Source: Paraburkholderia sp. CNPSo 3272
GTDB lineage: Bacteria; Pseudomonadota; Gammaproteobacteria; Burkholderiales; Burkholderiaceae
Reading direction: 5' to 3'
Assembly: GCF_024206495.1 (NCBI RefSeq)
Contig: NZ_JAMBPQ010000015.1
Location: forward strand, 62,001-126,000
Length of the DNA stretch: 64,000 bases
Shown here: positions 34,473 through 44,011 of the stretch, piece by piece
Position numbering within the stretch: position 1 is the first letter of the stretch
Layout of the letters: every line of letters starts with the position of its first letter
Translations under genes and position numbers: made by a program
The notes under the pieces: model-generated
Seen by the model: the letters and a program-made list of their open reading frames with translations, nothing else
Databases searched by the model: none
What the model was told of the DNA's origin: nothing

Positions 34473-35524
34473 TGGTTCGACTTTGCCGTGTACGGATTTC
34501 TGGCAACCCTGCTGACTCGCCAGTTCTTTCCGAATGGCGACCCGGCGATTGCGTTGATGAAGACCTTCGCGGTGTTCGCCGTCGCCTTTGCATTCAGGCC
34601 GCTCGGCGGCGTCTTCTTCGGCGTGGTGGGAGACCGGTGGGCCGCAAGAAAACGCTCGCCCTGACCATCTTGATCATGGCAGGCGCAACAACGGTCATCG
34701 GCTTCCTGCCGACCTATGCATCGGTCGGCATGCTCGCCCCCTTGCTGCTCGCGATCGTCCGCTGCGTGCAAGGATTTTCCGCCGGCGGAGAATACGCAGG
34801 AGCCTGCGCGTATCTGATGGAACATGCGCCGAAGCACCAGCGCGCGCGCTACGGCAGCTTTCTTCCGGTCTCCACGTTCCTCTCGTTCGCGAGCGCCGCC
34901 GTGGTGGCATCCGGACTGGACGCCGTGCTGTCGCCAGAGGCGATGAGCCATTGGGGCTGGAGAATCCCGTTCATCGCCGCTGCGCCTATCGGTCTGGTCG
35001 GACTGTATCTGCGCACGCGCCTTGGCGAAACGCCATCGTTTGCCGCAGTCGAACACGATTACGAGCTGGCGCACGCCCCATTGCGCGAAACGCTCAAGAC
35101 CCAGGCAGGCGCGATCGTGCGCCTCGGTGCCTTCGTGTCCGTGACTGCGCTCTCCTTCTATACCGCGATCGCTGGTGCATGCATGCTTGCGCTCGGCGCG
35201 GTCTTGTCGGGCGTGGTCACGGCGGCACTGCTCTCCGAAATCTTTCCGACCCGCACCCGTTATACCGCTTCGGCGATCACCTACAACCTCGCCTATACGA
35301 TCTTTGGCGGTACGGCACCGCTCGTCGCCACCTGGCTGATAGAGTCGACGGGTAACAGCATCTCCCCCGCTTACTACCTGATCGCGGTCTCGCTGCTGGC
35401 CCTGGTTGGCGGGATGTCCCTGCCGGAAACGTCGCGGATATCGCTTGACGATCATGCGCATGAAGGTGCCACGGAACGCGTTGCTGCGGGAGGTCTGCAG
35501 GACGCGCCACAAAATTCGCTCTGA
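34473..35524 (+). pseudogene. frameshifted, truncated MHS-family MFS transporter
   Basis: The sequence starts in frame at WFDFAVYGFLATLLTRQFFP, the first helix of metabolite:proton symporters of the MHS/ProP type, but the normal N-terminal lead-in and a start codon are missing; a stop lies just upstream. Near 34640 the frame breaks inside the GDR-x-GRKKTL loop: the first frame ends in a stop, and the second continues with GRKKTLALTILIMAG to 35524. One lost base explains this. The second part is also shorter than normal by several helices (SFYTAIAGACMLALGAVLSG joins distant segments). It is not expected to work. Confidence 0.8.
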
Positions 35525-35543
35525 CGCTGGTCCCCTGCACCGC

Positions 35544-37772
35544 TCAGTAGGCCGCCCGCAGGGCCTCGGTGGCCAAGGCAAGGCGCGACGCAATGACCTT
35601 CACCAGAAAGCGATGAAACTGCTGGGCGGCTGCGGGGTCGTCCTGCTCGAGCGCAACGAGCGCCCCCAGCGACAGCCTGCGCACGCGCGTCGGCACTTCG
35701 GCGACCAGGTCCGCGCTGCGCGGCTGCTGCGTGTATACGGCCATTTCCCCGATGACCGTGCCCGGCAGGCAAACGCGCACCCGCACCGACCGCCCGTTGC
35801 CGAGCGGCAGCGAAACGGCGAGCCGCCCGCGCTCGATGAGGTACAGCGCGTCGCCCGGGTCCCCGCGATGAAACAGCGCCTGGCCCGCTTGCAGATCCTG
35901 CACTTCGAGCCGCGTGGAGAGCGTGTTCAGCGCGCTGGCCGTGAAATGCGCAGCGAGCAGCGCGTGCAGGTCGTCACCGGGCTTCGGCGCGAGCGCGCGC
36001 GATGCGAGCACTTGGTCCTCCACCCACTCCAGGCCCGCATCGAGCGTCTCGAATTCGCGAATGCGCAGATTGAGCGTGCCGGTTTTCGTCAGTAGATCGC
36101 GCGAGCGCGACGGCAGCGCGGTCAAGATCAGGTCCGCATCCATCGTCGCGCAGAGCTGCCGCAACTTGACGAAGCTGATCGACACCGACGCGTCGATGCC
36201 CTGGGTCGACCCGAAATCAAGTACGACGAATCGAACGCGCACCCGATCGCGCGCGGCGAGGCGCTCGCGGATGCGCTGAAGGATCGAATTGGCGGTGCCG
36301 AAAAAGAGAAACCCTTGCAGGCACATGCCGCACACCTGGGCGCCGAGCCCGCGCAACGCTTCGGCCTCCTCGATGTTGCGCTCGACATTCGAGGTCCGGG
36401 TGCGAAGGTCGAACTCCATGCGAATGCAGCTCACGCGGCCGTAGAGCAGCGTGAACATCACGCACGCGGCAATCACGCCTGCGCCCACGCCGACGAGCAC
36501 ACCCCAGGCGGCGATCGTGCCGAGAATGACGGGCACGAGCAGGTACTCGTACCAGGCGAGCTTCGCCCAGGCGCCGACCACCCACTGCACGATGAGACGC
36601 AGCCCCATGAAAAGCTGGAGTCCCACAAGCACCGGCACGGGAAAGAGCGCGACGAGACCGGGCGACGCAGCCAGCACGACGAGGCACGCGAGCGAGGCGA
36701 ACACGCCCGCCATCCGGCTCGTTGCGCCCACGCGCGCGTTGAGCATCGAGCGATTGAACGACTGATAACCAACCATGCCGCCCAATAGCCCGCTCGCGAG
36801 ATTGGCGAGGCCCGCGGCCCGCATCTCGCGATTGAGATCGACTTCCTCGCCTGTCGCCGCGCCAATTGCCGTCGAATTCATCAGGATCGTGACGGCCGAA
36901 ACCGACGTGACCACGAGGCTCTCGGGAAGATGTGCGGCGATCGCCGTCCAGTCGATGCCACCTTGGCCGAGCTGGGCGCGCAGGTGCAGCTCCGGTAGCC
37001 CGGTGAGCCGCAGCGCCGCGCGCGGCAGCAGCAGGCCCATGGCGCGCGCGTCGTCGATCGACAGGCCCGCGGCGCGCAGCAGAACGTAGAAGAGCACAAT
37101 GCCGAAGGCGAGCGTGAGCGGCAGCGCCGCAACGTGTTTCCAGCTGCGCATCAGGATCGTGGCCAGCACGCCGACGACGAGCGCAGGCAGCCAGGCGAGC
37201 CAGTGAAGATGCGTCAGCAACGCGAGCGTGTGCCATTGCAGCGACTCGCCCGTCATGACGCGAAACGCGCCGGCGAGGAGCAGATAGCCCGTGCCGGCGA
37301 GGAAACCGCCGAGGACCGGGTAAGGCAGAAACTGCAGCGAGCGGCTGCGCTTCGACGACCCGATTGCGTAGAGCACGACGCCGGTCACGAGCGAGCAAAG
37401 CGCGATGGCGATCAGCACGGTGAGCAGCAGCGTTTGCGGGGAACCGCCGTCCGCACGCACGCTGCTCGCGACGCCTGCCGCCACGCCGGCGAGAAACGCC
37501 GCCGCGTTGCTGTCCGGGCCGCCGATGTTCAGGCGCATCGAACTCGTCAAGGCGATCACGAGCGCCGTGACGACGCAGCTGACGAGCGCCGTGGGCACGC
37601 CGAGCATGGCGTAGCGGGCCAAATCGGCGCTGAAGATCATCGTGCCGAGGCTCATCGCGTAGCACAGCATGACGAGCGCCGATACCGCGCCGGCCGCCAG
37701 ATCGCCGGGCAGCGCCGCGATGCGCGAGCGCGGCGGGACGTCGGCAGCGGTAACGGTCTTGCCCGGCTTCAC
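35544..37772 (-). CDS. SulP-family anion transporter with STAS and cyclic-nucleotide-binding domains
   Basis: The 742-residue inner-membrane protein has a SulP transport domain with about 11-12 helices (about 20-450), a STAS domain (about 480-590; VRFVVLDFGSTQGIDASVSI) and a C-terminal cNMP-binding domain (about 615-735; QALFHRGDPGDALYLIERG, VIGEMAVYTQQPRSADLVAE). SulP proteins move sulfate, bicarbonate or organic anions; the cNMP domain suggests control by cAMP or cGMP. It is divergent from a class III nucleotide cyclase with 185 bases between the starts. Confidence 0.9.
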   Translation of the reverse strand: MKPGKTVTAADVPPRSRIAALPGDLAAGAVSALVMLCYAMSLGTMIFSADLARYAMLGVPTALVSCVVTALVIALTSSMRLNIGGPDSNAAAFLAGVAAGVASSVRADGGSPQTLLLTVLIAIALCSLVTGVVLYAIGSSKRSRSLQFLPYPVLGGFLAGTGYLLLAGAFRVMTGESLQWHTLALLTHLHWLAWLPALVVGVLATILMRSWKHVAALPLTLAFGIVLFYVLLRAAGLSIDDARAMGLLLPRAALRLTGLPELHLRAQLGQGGIDWTAIAAHLPESLVVTSVSAVTILMNSTAIGAATGEEVDLNREMRAAGLANLASGLLGGMVGYQSFNRSMLNARVGATSRMAGVFASLACLVVLAASPGLVALFPVPVLVGLQLFMGLRLIVQWVVGAWAKLAWYEYLLVPVILGTIAAWGVLVGVGAGVIAACVMFTLLYGRVSCIRMEFDLRTRTSNVERNIEEAEALRGLGAQVCGMCLQGFLFFGTANSILQRIRERLAARDRVRVRFVVLDFGSTQGIDASVSISFVKLRQLCATMDADLILTALPSRSRDLLTKTGTLNLRIREFETLDAGLEWVEDQVLASRALAPKPGDDLHALLAAHFTASALNTLSTRLEVQDLQAGQALFHRGDPGDALYLIERGRLAVSLPLGNGRSVRVRVCLPGTVIGEMAVYTQQPRSADLVAEVPTRVRRLSLGALVALEQDDPAAAQQFHRFLVKVIASRLALATEALRAAY

Positions 37773-37957
37773 GTGAATTCCCGGTGCAATGCGCGAGGCG
37801 CGATGGGGAGCGATCCAGTATCCGTCCGCGCCGGAAAGCCTGTCAAACGCCGTACGCGGCCCTTGGCGCGCGCCTACACTGGAAATTCACCGGCACCATC
37901 CCGACGGGCTCGGGGCGGTTCGCATCAGGCAACCGGCATCGCATCCAGGCGGCGAAC

Positions 37958-40900
37958 ATGGAAATTGAGCAATGGCTGCGCGCCCTGGGACTCGAGCAGT
38001 ACGCGCAAGCGTTCGCGGCAAACGATATCGACCCCTCGCTGCTCGCGCAGCTGACCGACGCGGATCTGCGCGAGCTCGGCGTGCAGTCGCTCGGTCACCG
38101 CAAACGGATCCTCGCCGCCGCTGCGCCGAACCCGCCGGCCGCGGCTGTGCCCGGGGCGCAAACGCCGGTCGCAGCCAACGCGCTGGAGATCCCCGCAGAC
38201 GAACGCCGGCAGGTCACCGTCCTCTTTGCCGATCTCTGCGGCTTCACCGCGCTCTCGCGCACGCTCGATCCCGAGGAGGTGCGCGCGCTGATTGGCCGCT
38301 TCACGGCGCTCGTCGACGGCATCGTGCTCGCCTGGGGCGGCACGACCGACAGGCATATCGGCGATGCGGTGATGGCGCTGTTCGGCGCGCCGCGCGCGCA
38401 CGAGACAGACACGCTGCGCGCGGCGCGCGCGGCGCTCGACATCCATGAGGCGCTGACGCAACTGAGCGCACAGGCGGCGCGGACGCTGCAGGCCCATATC
38501 GGCATCGCGGGCGGCGAGGTCGTCGCCGGCGCGCTCGGCTGCGTCGACGCGCGCGACTACACCGTGACCGGCAGTCCGGTAAATCTGGCCGCGCGGCTCC
38601 AGGTTGCGGCGGCGGCCGGCGAGACCTGGCTATCCGATGACGTGGCGCGCGCGCTCGGCGCCGCCGCCGTCTGCGACGCGCTCGGCGAGCAGCGCTTCAA
38701 GGGCATCGACACGCCGGTGCGCGCATGGCGGCTGCGCGCGATTTCGAGCGACCCGGCGAGCGAATCGGCGAAGACGGGTCAGAGTGTTTTCGTCGGACGC
38801 GAGGCCGAGCTCGAGCAGTTTCATGGGATCGTCCGCGCGTGCGTCGCGAGGCGGGCCGGTCACATCGTCCATGTGCGCGGCGAAGCGGGCATCGGCAAGA
38901 CGCGTCTCGTCGACGAGATGCGCCGCTATGCGCAGTCGCAGGGCTTCGAGATCCATCGGGGCCTCGTGCTCGATTTCGGCGTAGGCAAGGGGCAGGATCC
39001 CGTGCACACGATCGCAGGCAGCCTGCTCGGCCTGCCGGCCGGCGCATCGAGCGACGCGCGGCGCGCCGCCGCCTCGCAGCTCGCCGCCGACGGCAGCCTC
39101 GAGGCCGGGCAGCACGCGTTTCTCCACGACCTTCTCGACCTGCCGCTCGCGGACGAATGGCGAACCGTGTACGACGCCATGGACCACGGCGCGCGCAAGC
39201 GCGGCAAGCAGGCGCTCGCCGCGAAACTGACCGGCGACGCCTGCAGGCGGGCCGCCACGCTGATCATCGTAGAAGACCTGCATTGGGCCGAGCCCGAAGT
39301 GCTCGACTATCTCTCGGCCTTCGCCTCGGGCATCGCGAACGGCCCGGGCCTGCTCGTGACGACCTCGCGCGTGGAAGGCGACCCGATCGATGCGGCGTGG
39401 CGCGCGCGCTGCCGCAACACCCCGTTCGCGACGATCGACCTCGGGCCCTTGCGCCAGGACGAAGCGCTGAGCCTCGCTGGGAACTTCATCGACGCGACGC
39501 AGCGGGTCGCGCTCGCCTGCATCGAGCGCGCGGGCGGCAACCCGCTGTTCCTCGAGCAGCTCTTGCGCAACGCCGAGGAAGGCAGCGGCAACGCCGTGCC
39601 AGGCTCGATCCGCAGCCTCGTGCTCGCGCGGATGGACCGGCTCGCGCCGCGCGACCGCCTGGCCTTCCAGGCGGCTGCCGTGATCGGACAGCGTTTCGGC
39701 ATTGCGTTGCTGCGGCGGCTCATCGACGACCCCGGCTACGTCTGCGACGGCCTGCTTGCCAATGCGCTCGTGCTGCCGGAGGGCGAGGAGTTCCTGTTCG
39801 CCCATGCGCTGATCCAGGAGAGCGCCTATTCGACACTGCTGCGCGCGCGCCGGCGCGAGCTGCACCGCGGCGCGGCCGACTGGTTCGCGCACGGCGACCC
39901 CACGCTGCACGCCCAGCATCTCGACCGCGCCGAGGACGAACGCGCGCCGCAGGCCTACCTGGCAGCCGCGCTCGCTCAGCGCACGGCCCACCTGCTCGAG
40001 GCCGCGCTGCGCCTCGCCGAGCGGGGCCTCGAGATCGCGCGGACGGAAACGGACCGCCACACCCTGAGCTGCTGCAAGGGCGAACTCCAGCGCGACCTTG
40101 GCGACATCGCGGGCTCGATCGCGACCTGGCGCGCGGCGCTCGCGGCGGCACCCGACGACGCCAGTCTGTGCCGCTGCCAGCTCGGGCTCGCGGAAGGCCT
40201 GCGGGTGAGCGAAGGACTCGACGAAGCGCTGGGTCTGCTCGAGTCCGCGCAGCGGATCGCGGAACGCGACGACCGGGTGGCCGAGCTCGCGAGCCTTCAC
40301 TATCTGCGCGGCAACATCTATTTTCCGCTCGGCAGGATCGATGCCTGCAGCGCCGAGCACGAACGCGGGCTCGAGTATGCGCGGCGCCTCGGCCTGCCGG
40401 AGGCCGAGGCCCGGGCGCTCGGCGGCCTGGCCGATGCCGCCTACGCACAAGGCCGGATGCGGACCGCGTTCCGCCATTTCAGCGATTGCGTGGCGTTGAG
40501 CCGCGAGCACGGGTGCGGCCGGATCGAAGTCGCCAATCTTTCGATGCAGGGCTTCAGCCGCATTTATCTGAACGAGCCGCGGCAGGCGCGCGAAGACGCC
40601 GCGGCCGCCGTGCGCGCCGCGGCGCTGATCGGGCAGCCGCGCGCGCAATTGCTGGGCGAGACGCTCGGTGTGTTCGCCTGCTACGAGCTAGGCGATATGC
40701 GGGCGACGCAGGTGCATCTGGAGCAGGAAAGGCGCGTGATCCTGCAATTGGGCGCGCGCCGGTTCGAAGCGCAGAACCTGGAAATGCAGGGACGTGTCTG
40801 GCTCGCCGATGGACGCCGCGGCGAAGCGGTCGAAGCGCTGCGCGAGGCGCTTGCGATCTCGCGCGAGGTGGGCACGCAGTTCTCCGCGCCGAAGAATCTG

Positions 40901-41272
40901 AGCGCCCTCGCCTGCGCGGTCGACGAGCATGACGAGCGCACGCGCCTGCTGGCAGAAGGCGCGGACCTGCTGCGCCTCGGCGCGGTCGGCCACAACCATC
41001 TCTGGTTCTACCGCGACGCGATCGAAGCGATGCTGGCGGCCCGCGATCCGGCCGGCGCGCTGCGCCATGCGAGCGCACTGGAGGACTACACGCAGCGCGA
41101 ACCCCTGCCCTGGGCCGAGCTGTTCGCGGCGCGCGGACGCGCACTCGCGCGCGTCCTTCAGGCCCCCGCGGACGAAGCCGCGCGAGGCGAGCTCGCGCGC
41201 GTGCGAACCGTGCTGCAGCAGGCAGGCTTCGAGCAATACCTGGCCGCGGTCGATGCAGCGCTTGCCGCTTGA
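37958..41272 (+). CDS. SAM domain - class III nucleotide cyclase - AAA ATPase - TPR protein
   Basis: The 1104-residue protein has an N-terminal SAM domain (1-60; IEQWLRALGLEQYAQAFAAN), a class III cyclase domain (about 85-255; VLFADLCGFTALSR with a metal Asp, HIGDAVMALFG with the second Asp, and NLAARLQ), a predicted ATPase (about 275-650; Walker A GEAGIGKTR near 310, Walker B-like LIIVEDLHWAEP) and a long TPR-like tail to the end. It should make cAMP or cGMP under control of the ATPase/TPR part. The start at 37958 begins the SAM domain. The neighbour's cNMP domain is a likely target. Confidence 0.88.
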   Translation: MEIEQWLRALGLEQYAQAFAANDIDPSLLAQLTDADLRELGVQSLGHRKRILAAAAPNPPAAAVPGAQTPVAANALEIPADERRQVTVLFADLCGFTALSRTLDPEEVRALIGRFTALVDGIVLAWGGTTDRHIGDAVMALFGAPRAHETDTLRAARAALDIHEALTQLSAQAARTLQAHIGIAGGEVVAGALGCVDARDYTVTGSPVNLAARLQVAAAAGETWLSDDVARALGAAAVCDALGEQRFKGIDTPVRAWRLRAISSDPASESAKTGQSVFVGREAELEQFHGIVRACVARRAGHIVHVRGEAGIGKTRLVDEMRRYAQSQGFEIHRGLVLDFGVGKGQDPVHTIAGSLLGLPAGASSDARRAAASQLAADGSLEAGQHAFLHDLLDLPLADEWRTVYDAMDHGARKRGKQALAAKLTGDACRRAATLIIVEDLHWAEPEVLDYLSAFASGIANGPGLLVTTSRVEGDPIDAAWRARCRNTPFATIDLGPLRQDEALSLAGNFIDATQRVALACIERAGGNPLFLEQLLRNAEEGSGNAVPGSIRSLVLARMDRLAPRDRLAFQAAAVIGQRFGIALLRRLIDDPGYVCDGLLANALVLPEGEEFLFAHALIQESAYSTLLRARRRELHRGAADWFAHGDPTLHAQHLDRAEDERAPQAYLAAALAQRTAHLLEAALRLAERGLEIARTETDRHTLSCCKGELQRDLGDIAGSIATWRAALAAAPDDASLCRCQLGLAEGLRVSEGLDEALGLLESAQRIAERDDRVAELASLHYLRGNIYFPLGRIDACSAEHERGLEYARRLGLPEAEARALGGLADAAYAQGRMRTAFRHFSDCVALSREHGCGRIEVANLSMQGFSRIYLNEPRQAREDAAAAVRAAALIGQPRAQLLGETLGVFACYELGDMRATQVHLEQERRVILQLGARRFEAQNLEMQGRVWLADGRRGEAVEALREALAISREVGTQFSAPKNLSALACAVDEHDERTRLLAEGADLLRLGAVGHNHLWFYRDAIEAMLAARDPAGALRHASALEDYTQREPLPWAELFAARGRALARVLQAPADEAARGELARVRTVLQQAGFEQYLAAVDAALAA

Positions 41273-41300
41273 GGCATACGCCCGGCCGAACACGTTTCGC

Positions 41301-42095
41301 TCAAGGCGTTCCTTCCTTGTGCTGCTTGCGGAACGCAGCCTCGCCTGCATCCGACACTTCGACCCACTTCTTGTCGGGCGGCGCGTCTGCGGTGTAGCTG
41401 TCGTGCCAGTTCCACCACTTGTAGGTTGGAGTCTGCGGATAGCCCTCGGGCGAGTCCTCCCAGAGCTCCTGGCGACCCAGCGGCGTAATGTCGAGGTAGT
41501 CCCAGGTGCCCCCCATCTGTTCGTCGCCGCGATTGTTGATGAAGTAGGTACGCAATACGCGCTCGCCGTCTCGGTAGAACACGTTCGTGCCGTGCCACTC
41601 GTCGACACCGAAGTCGGCGTCGAAGCTGTCCGTAATGGTGAACCACGGCATCTCCCAGCCCATGCGCGCCTTCAGTCGCGCGATGTCGGCCTGAGGCGCA
41701 CGCGAGACGAAGACGAGCGTGGTGTCGCGGGCGTTCAGATGAGCGACGTGAGCGACCTGATCGGCCACCATCGAGCAGCCCCGGCAGGCATGGTCGGGCC
41801 AGCCGAACACGCCCGGTTCGAAGAAAGCACGGTAGACGATCAGCTGACGCCGGCCGTCGAACAGATCCAGCAGACTGAGCTGGCCAGCGGGCCCCTCGAA
41901 TGCGTATGCCTTCTCCACCGCCATCCAGGGCATTCGGCGTCGCTCGGCGGCGAGGGCGTCTCGAGCCCGGGTCAGCGCCTTTTCATTCACCAGCAACTGC
42001 TGGCGCGCTGCTTCCCACGCCTGCGATGAGACAACCGGTGGAGTGGCCATGGCGGGCTGTCCGCCTTTCCTTCCGTTTTCGGCTGATGGACTCAT
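41301..42095 (-). CDS. DUF899 family thioredoxin-fold protein
   Basis: The 264-residue protein matches the DUF899 family, a thioredoxin-like fold: FEPGVFGWPDHACRGCSMVAD with a CxxC motif, LVFVSRAPQADIARLKARMG, DFGVDEWHGTNVF, YFINNRGDEQMGGTWDYLDI and the terminal Trp-rich WWNWHDSY. The chemistry of the family is not established. ATG 42095 has AGGAGG nine bases upstream; an internal ATG at 42050 is an alternative. It is convergent with the cyclase gene. Confidence 0.85.
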   Translation of the reverse strand: MSPSAENGRKGGQPAMATPPVVSSQAWEAARQQLLVNEKALTRARDALAAERRRMPWMAVEKAYAFEGPAGQLSLLDLFDGRRQLIVYRAFFEPGVFGWPDHACRGCSMVADQVAHVAHLNARDTTLVFVSRAPQADIARLKARMGWEMPWFTITDSFDADFGVDEWHGTNVFYRDGERVLRTYFINNRGDEQMGGTWDYLDITPLGRQELWEDSPEGYPQTPTYKWWNWHDSYTADAPPDKKWVEVSDAGEAAFRKQHKEGTP

Positions 42096-42320
42096 GGCTT
42101 TTGCGACCTCCTGAATTAGGGCAAATTCCTGCGGCGCGTTTTGCGTGCTCCACGCGTCGCTCGTCGATTGACGTGAGTAGTTTGCTACGGGGAATCGGAG
42201 GTTGGGAGTAACAAGTGTGGCGGTATTTCGAGGGAGTATCGGGTGGACGGGTCATCGGCGAAAGGCGACAAAGCCGACTATCATGATGGGAAGCTGCATT
42301 CCTCAGCGCAGGAGTACATC

Positions 42321-42506
42321 ATGACGTCGAATCCATCCAGTGAGCCGACCGGCACCTCCCTCGACCCCGCGCAAACTTCCATCAGCGCGACTGGCCAGCC
42401 CGATCCGAAGGGCCTGAAAAATCCGGCCCCAGACGACCTCCTCGATGCCGACGCGGCAGAGCCCGAACCTCACGAGCATCTCCCGTCCAGAAGCGACGAC
42501 AATTGA
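42321..42506 (+). CDS. small acidic hypothetical protein, 61 aa
   Basis: ATG 42321 has AGGAG nine bases upstream. The product is short, acidic and Pro/Ser/Asp-rich (ALDPAQTSISATGQPD; DDLLDADAAEPEPHEHLPSR) and is probably disordered. I do not recognise it; the ribosome site is the main support. Confidence 0.45.
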   Translation: MTSNPSSEPTGTSLDPAQTSISATGQPDPKGLKNPAPDDLLDADAAEPEPHEHLPSRSDDN

Positions 42507-42540
42507 TTCAACACCGCAGGTGCCGATGCCAGCGCTATCC

Positions 42541-42690
42541 GGACGTAGGTCCCAACGAATCGGGAATGCTGGTTCCCTCGGACTGATTAAGACAACTCAC
42601 CGGGATATCGAGGCGATCGCCGCTGAGGTCGGTTACGCCGATGGCGTGATGATTGACGATCGATGGGGTCGCCATCGCGACAGCCGGTCG
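42541..42690 (+). pseudogene. remnant of a GlxA/FtrA-type AraC regulator
   Basis: One frame reads RRSQRIGNAGSLGLIKTTHR and then DIEAIAAEVGYADGVMI, matching the second helix-turn-helix of AraC-family regulators of the GlxA type (SLLETTDLPIEAIAAEVGY...). The rest of the gene is missing on both sides and the frame ends in unrelated residues. It lies beside a lower-GC orphan gene. Confidence 0.6.
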
Positions 42691-42695
42691 TAAAA

Positions 42696-43256
42696 TCAGC
42701 CGAAGAAGGTATTCAACTCGTAATCCGGCACGTCGGAAAAACTATCTGGATAGACAGAGGCTATAAATAACTGATCGTTGATTTTGCGAATATTGATCGC
42801 GCCGGTAGTAACCTGCTTTAGCGTGTCGTCGTTCTGGTCGAATCCGTAAATTGTGGGATCAGTCACCGGAATGCCCCTGATCCACTGCTGCGGACCTCCA
42901 ACATTATTGTCCAGATCACCGAGTGCCGCTTGTCCCTGCGTGCTGTTCAGCAGATGCTGGGCGAGCCGGGCGGACATATACCGATTCTCGGAGCGACTCT
43001 TCGCCAGCATATTTGTTTCGAGCAAAGTCCTCGGGCCGGGCAGACGATTTCCCACCTCGATGTGCCCTCGGTGCATATATTCATGGCCCATTCTCCTTCC
43101 GGTAGCGTTATACGCCTGACGCCCGCCAGCTTGTCCTGATGCCGCAGGGCGGGGATTGCCAGGCCCATGCGCCAGGCTGTGACCGTTACTGCGGTGAATC
43201 GCTCCCATGACCTCTTCTATCGTATATTGCTTCCTCACATTCGGCATTTTGCTCAC
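42696..43256 (-). CDS. orphan protein, possibly a secreted-toxin-like domain
   Basis: The family is not recognised. The 186 residues have no signal peptide. The C-terminal half (RYMSARLAQHLLNSTQGQAA; then TGAINIRKINDQLFIASVYP) has the general look of small RNase-type polymorphic toxin domains, but I cannot match the catalytic residues. Base composition is clearly lower in GC than the neighbours, a sign of recent transfer. No partner gene for immunity was recognised. A decayed AraC gene lies downstream. Confidence 0.5.
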   Translation of the reverse strand: MSKMPNVRKQYTIEEVMGAIHRSNGHSLAHGPGNPRPAASGQAGGRQAYNATGRRMGHEYMHRGHIEVGNRLPGPRTLLETNMLAKSRSENRYMSARLAQHLLNSTQGQAALGDLDNNVGGPQQWIRGIPVTDPTIYGFDQNDDTLKQVTTGAINIRKINDQLFIASVYPDSFSDVPDYELNTFFG

Positions 43257-43441
43257 CCATTGAAGTAACCATTAATCGGAGACGGCAATTGAGAAACAAT
43301 TCTCGAGCGCGATGCCACTTCACATGTCTCGACGTGAATAAAACACCTGAGTGGGAAATTTATTCCACGCGTGCCGCTTAAAGCGCACGAAGTGTCGAGA
43401 CGGGGCGGTTACCGGCACGTTCCGACCTTCAGTGAACGCGC

Positions 43442-44011
43442 TTAATTTGCCGACGCCAGGCGGAAAGCATCGACGGCCCACAACGCTTCGGCCTGGACAA
43501 GCGGTTGCGATCGCACGAGCCAATCGGCAAGCGACATCAGGCTGATTCCTGGCCGCACAGGGTCGCCGAACGATTCCGAAACGAACGGCACATCGTCTTC
43601 CGGACGACGAACGATCTGAACGATGTGAGTGACACCGCGAACCCGTGGATGGTTTGCCGCCCAACCTGGCGCTCCCATCTTCAACCCGATGGTGGCGCAG
43701 CGCGGAAGGCTGCATGCATTGATTTCGGATCCCGCAAGGATATATCCCGTCCGAACTGCGATTTCCTGAATGATGCGATCCGACCACGCTTGCATGGCTC
43801 GAATATCAGGATCACTAAACACGATATGGCCAGACGCATCATTTTCCGCACACATGGCTTCTGTAAGCAGCAGCCCAGTCCATCCGGAACAGTCGATGAC
43901 CGGAGGGCTCTCCAAGAGTCCTTCTGCCTTTGCGCCCCGCCGGTATCCGACTCGCCCTGTATAGCGTTGCACGAGCCGCCACATTGCGGTTTCCGCGGTC
44001 GATAGTGTCAT
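43442..44011 (-). CDS. NlpC/P60-like cysteine peptidase or amidase
   Basis: The 189-residue protein has VIDCSGWTGLLLTEAM, matching the catalytic Cys motif of NlpC/P60 enzymes (DCSG), and a His in GVTHIVQIVRRPEDD at the expected second position, followed by a conserved-looking SLADWL end. Such enzymes cleave peptide or amide bonds, often in peptidoglycan. No signal peptide is seen. Its ATG overlaps the stop of the RidA gene by four bases, so the two are translationally coupled. Confidence 0.6.
   Translation of the reverse strand: MTLSTAETAMWRLVQRYTGRVGYRRGAKAEGLLESPPVIDCSGWTGLLLTEAMCAENDASGHIVFSDPDIRAMQAWSDRIIQEIAVRTGYILAGSEINACSLPRCATIGLKMGAPGWAANHPRVRGVTHIVQIVRRPEDDVPFVSESFGDPVRPGISLMSLADWLVRSQPLVQAEALWAVDAFRLASAN

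Noticed and set aside
38630..40648. Long open frame of 672 codons on the minus strand across the cyclase gene
   Set aside because: It is an antisense shadow created by high GC in the third codon position; the plus-strand frame has clear SAM, cyclase and ATPase motifs.
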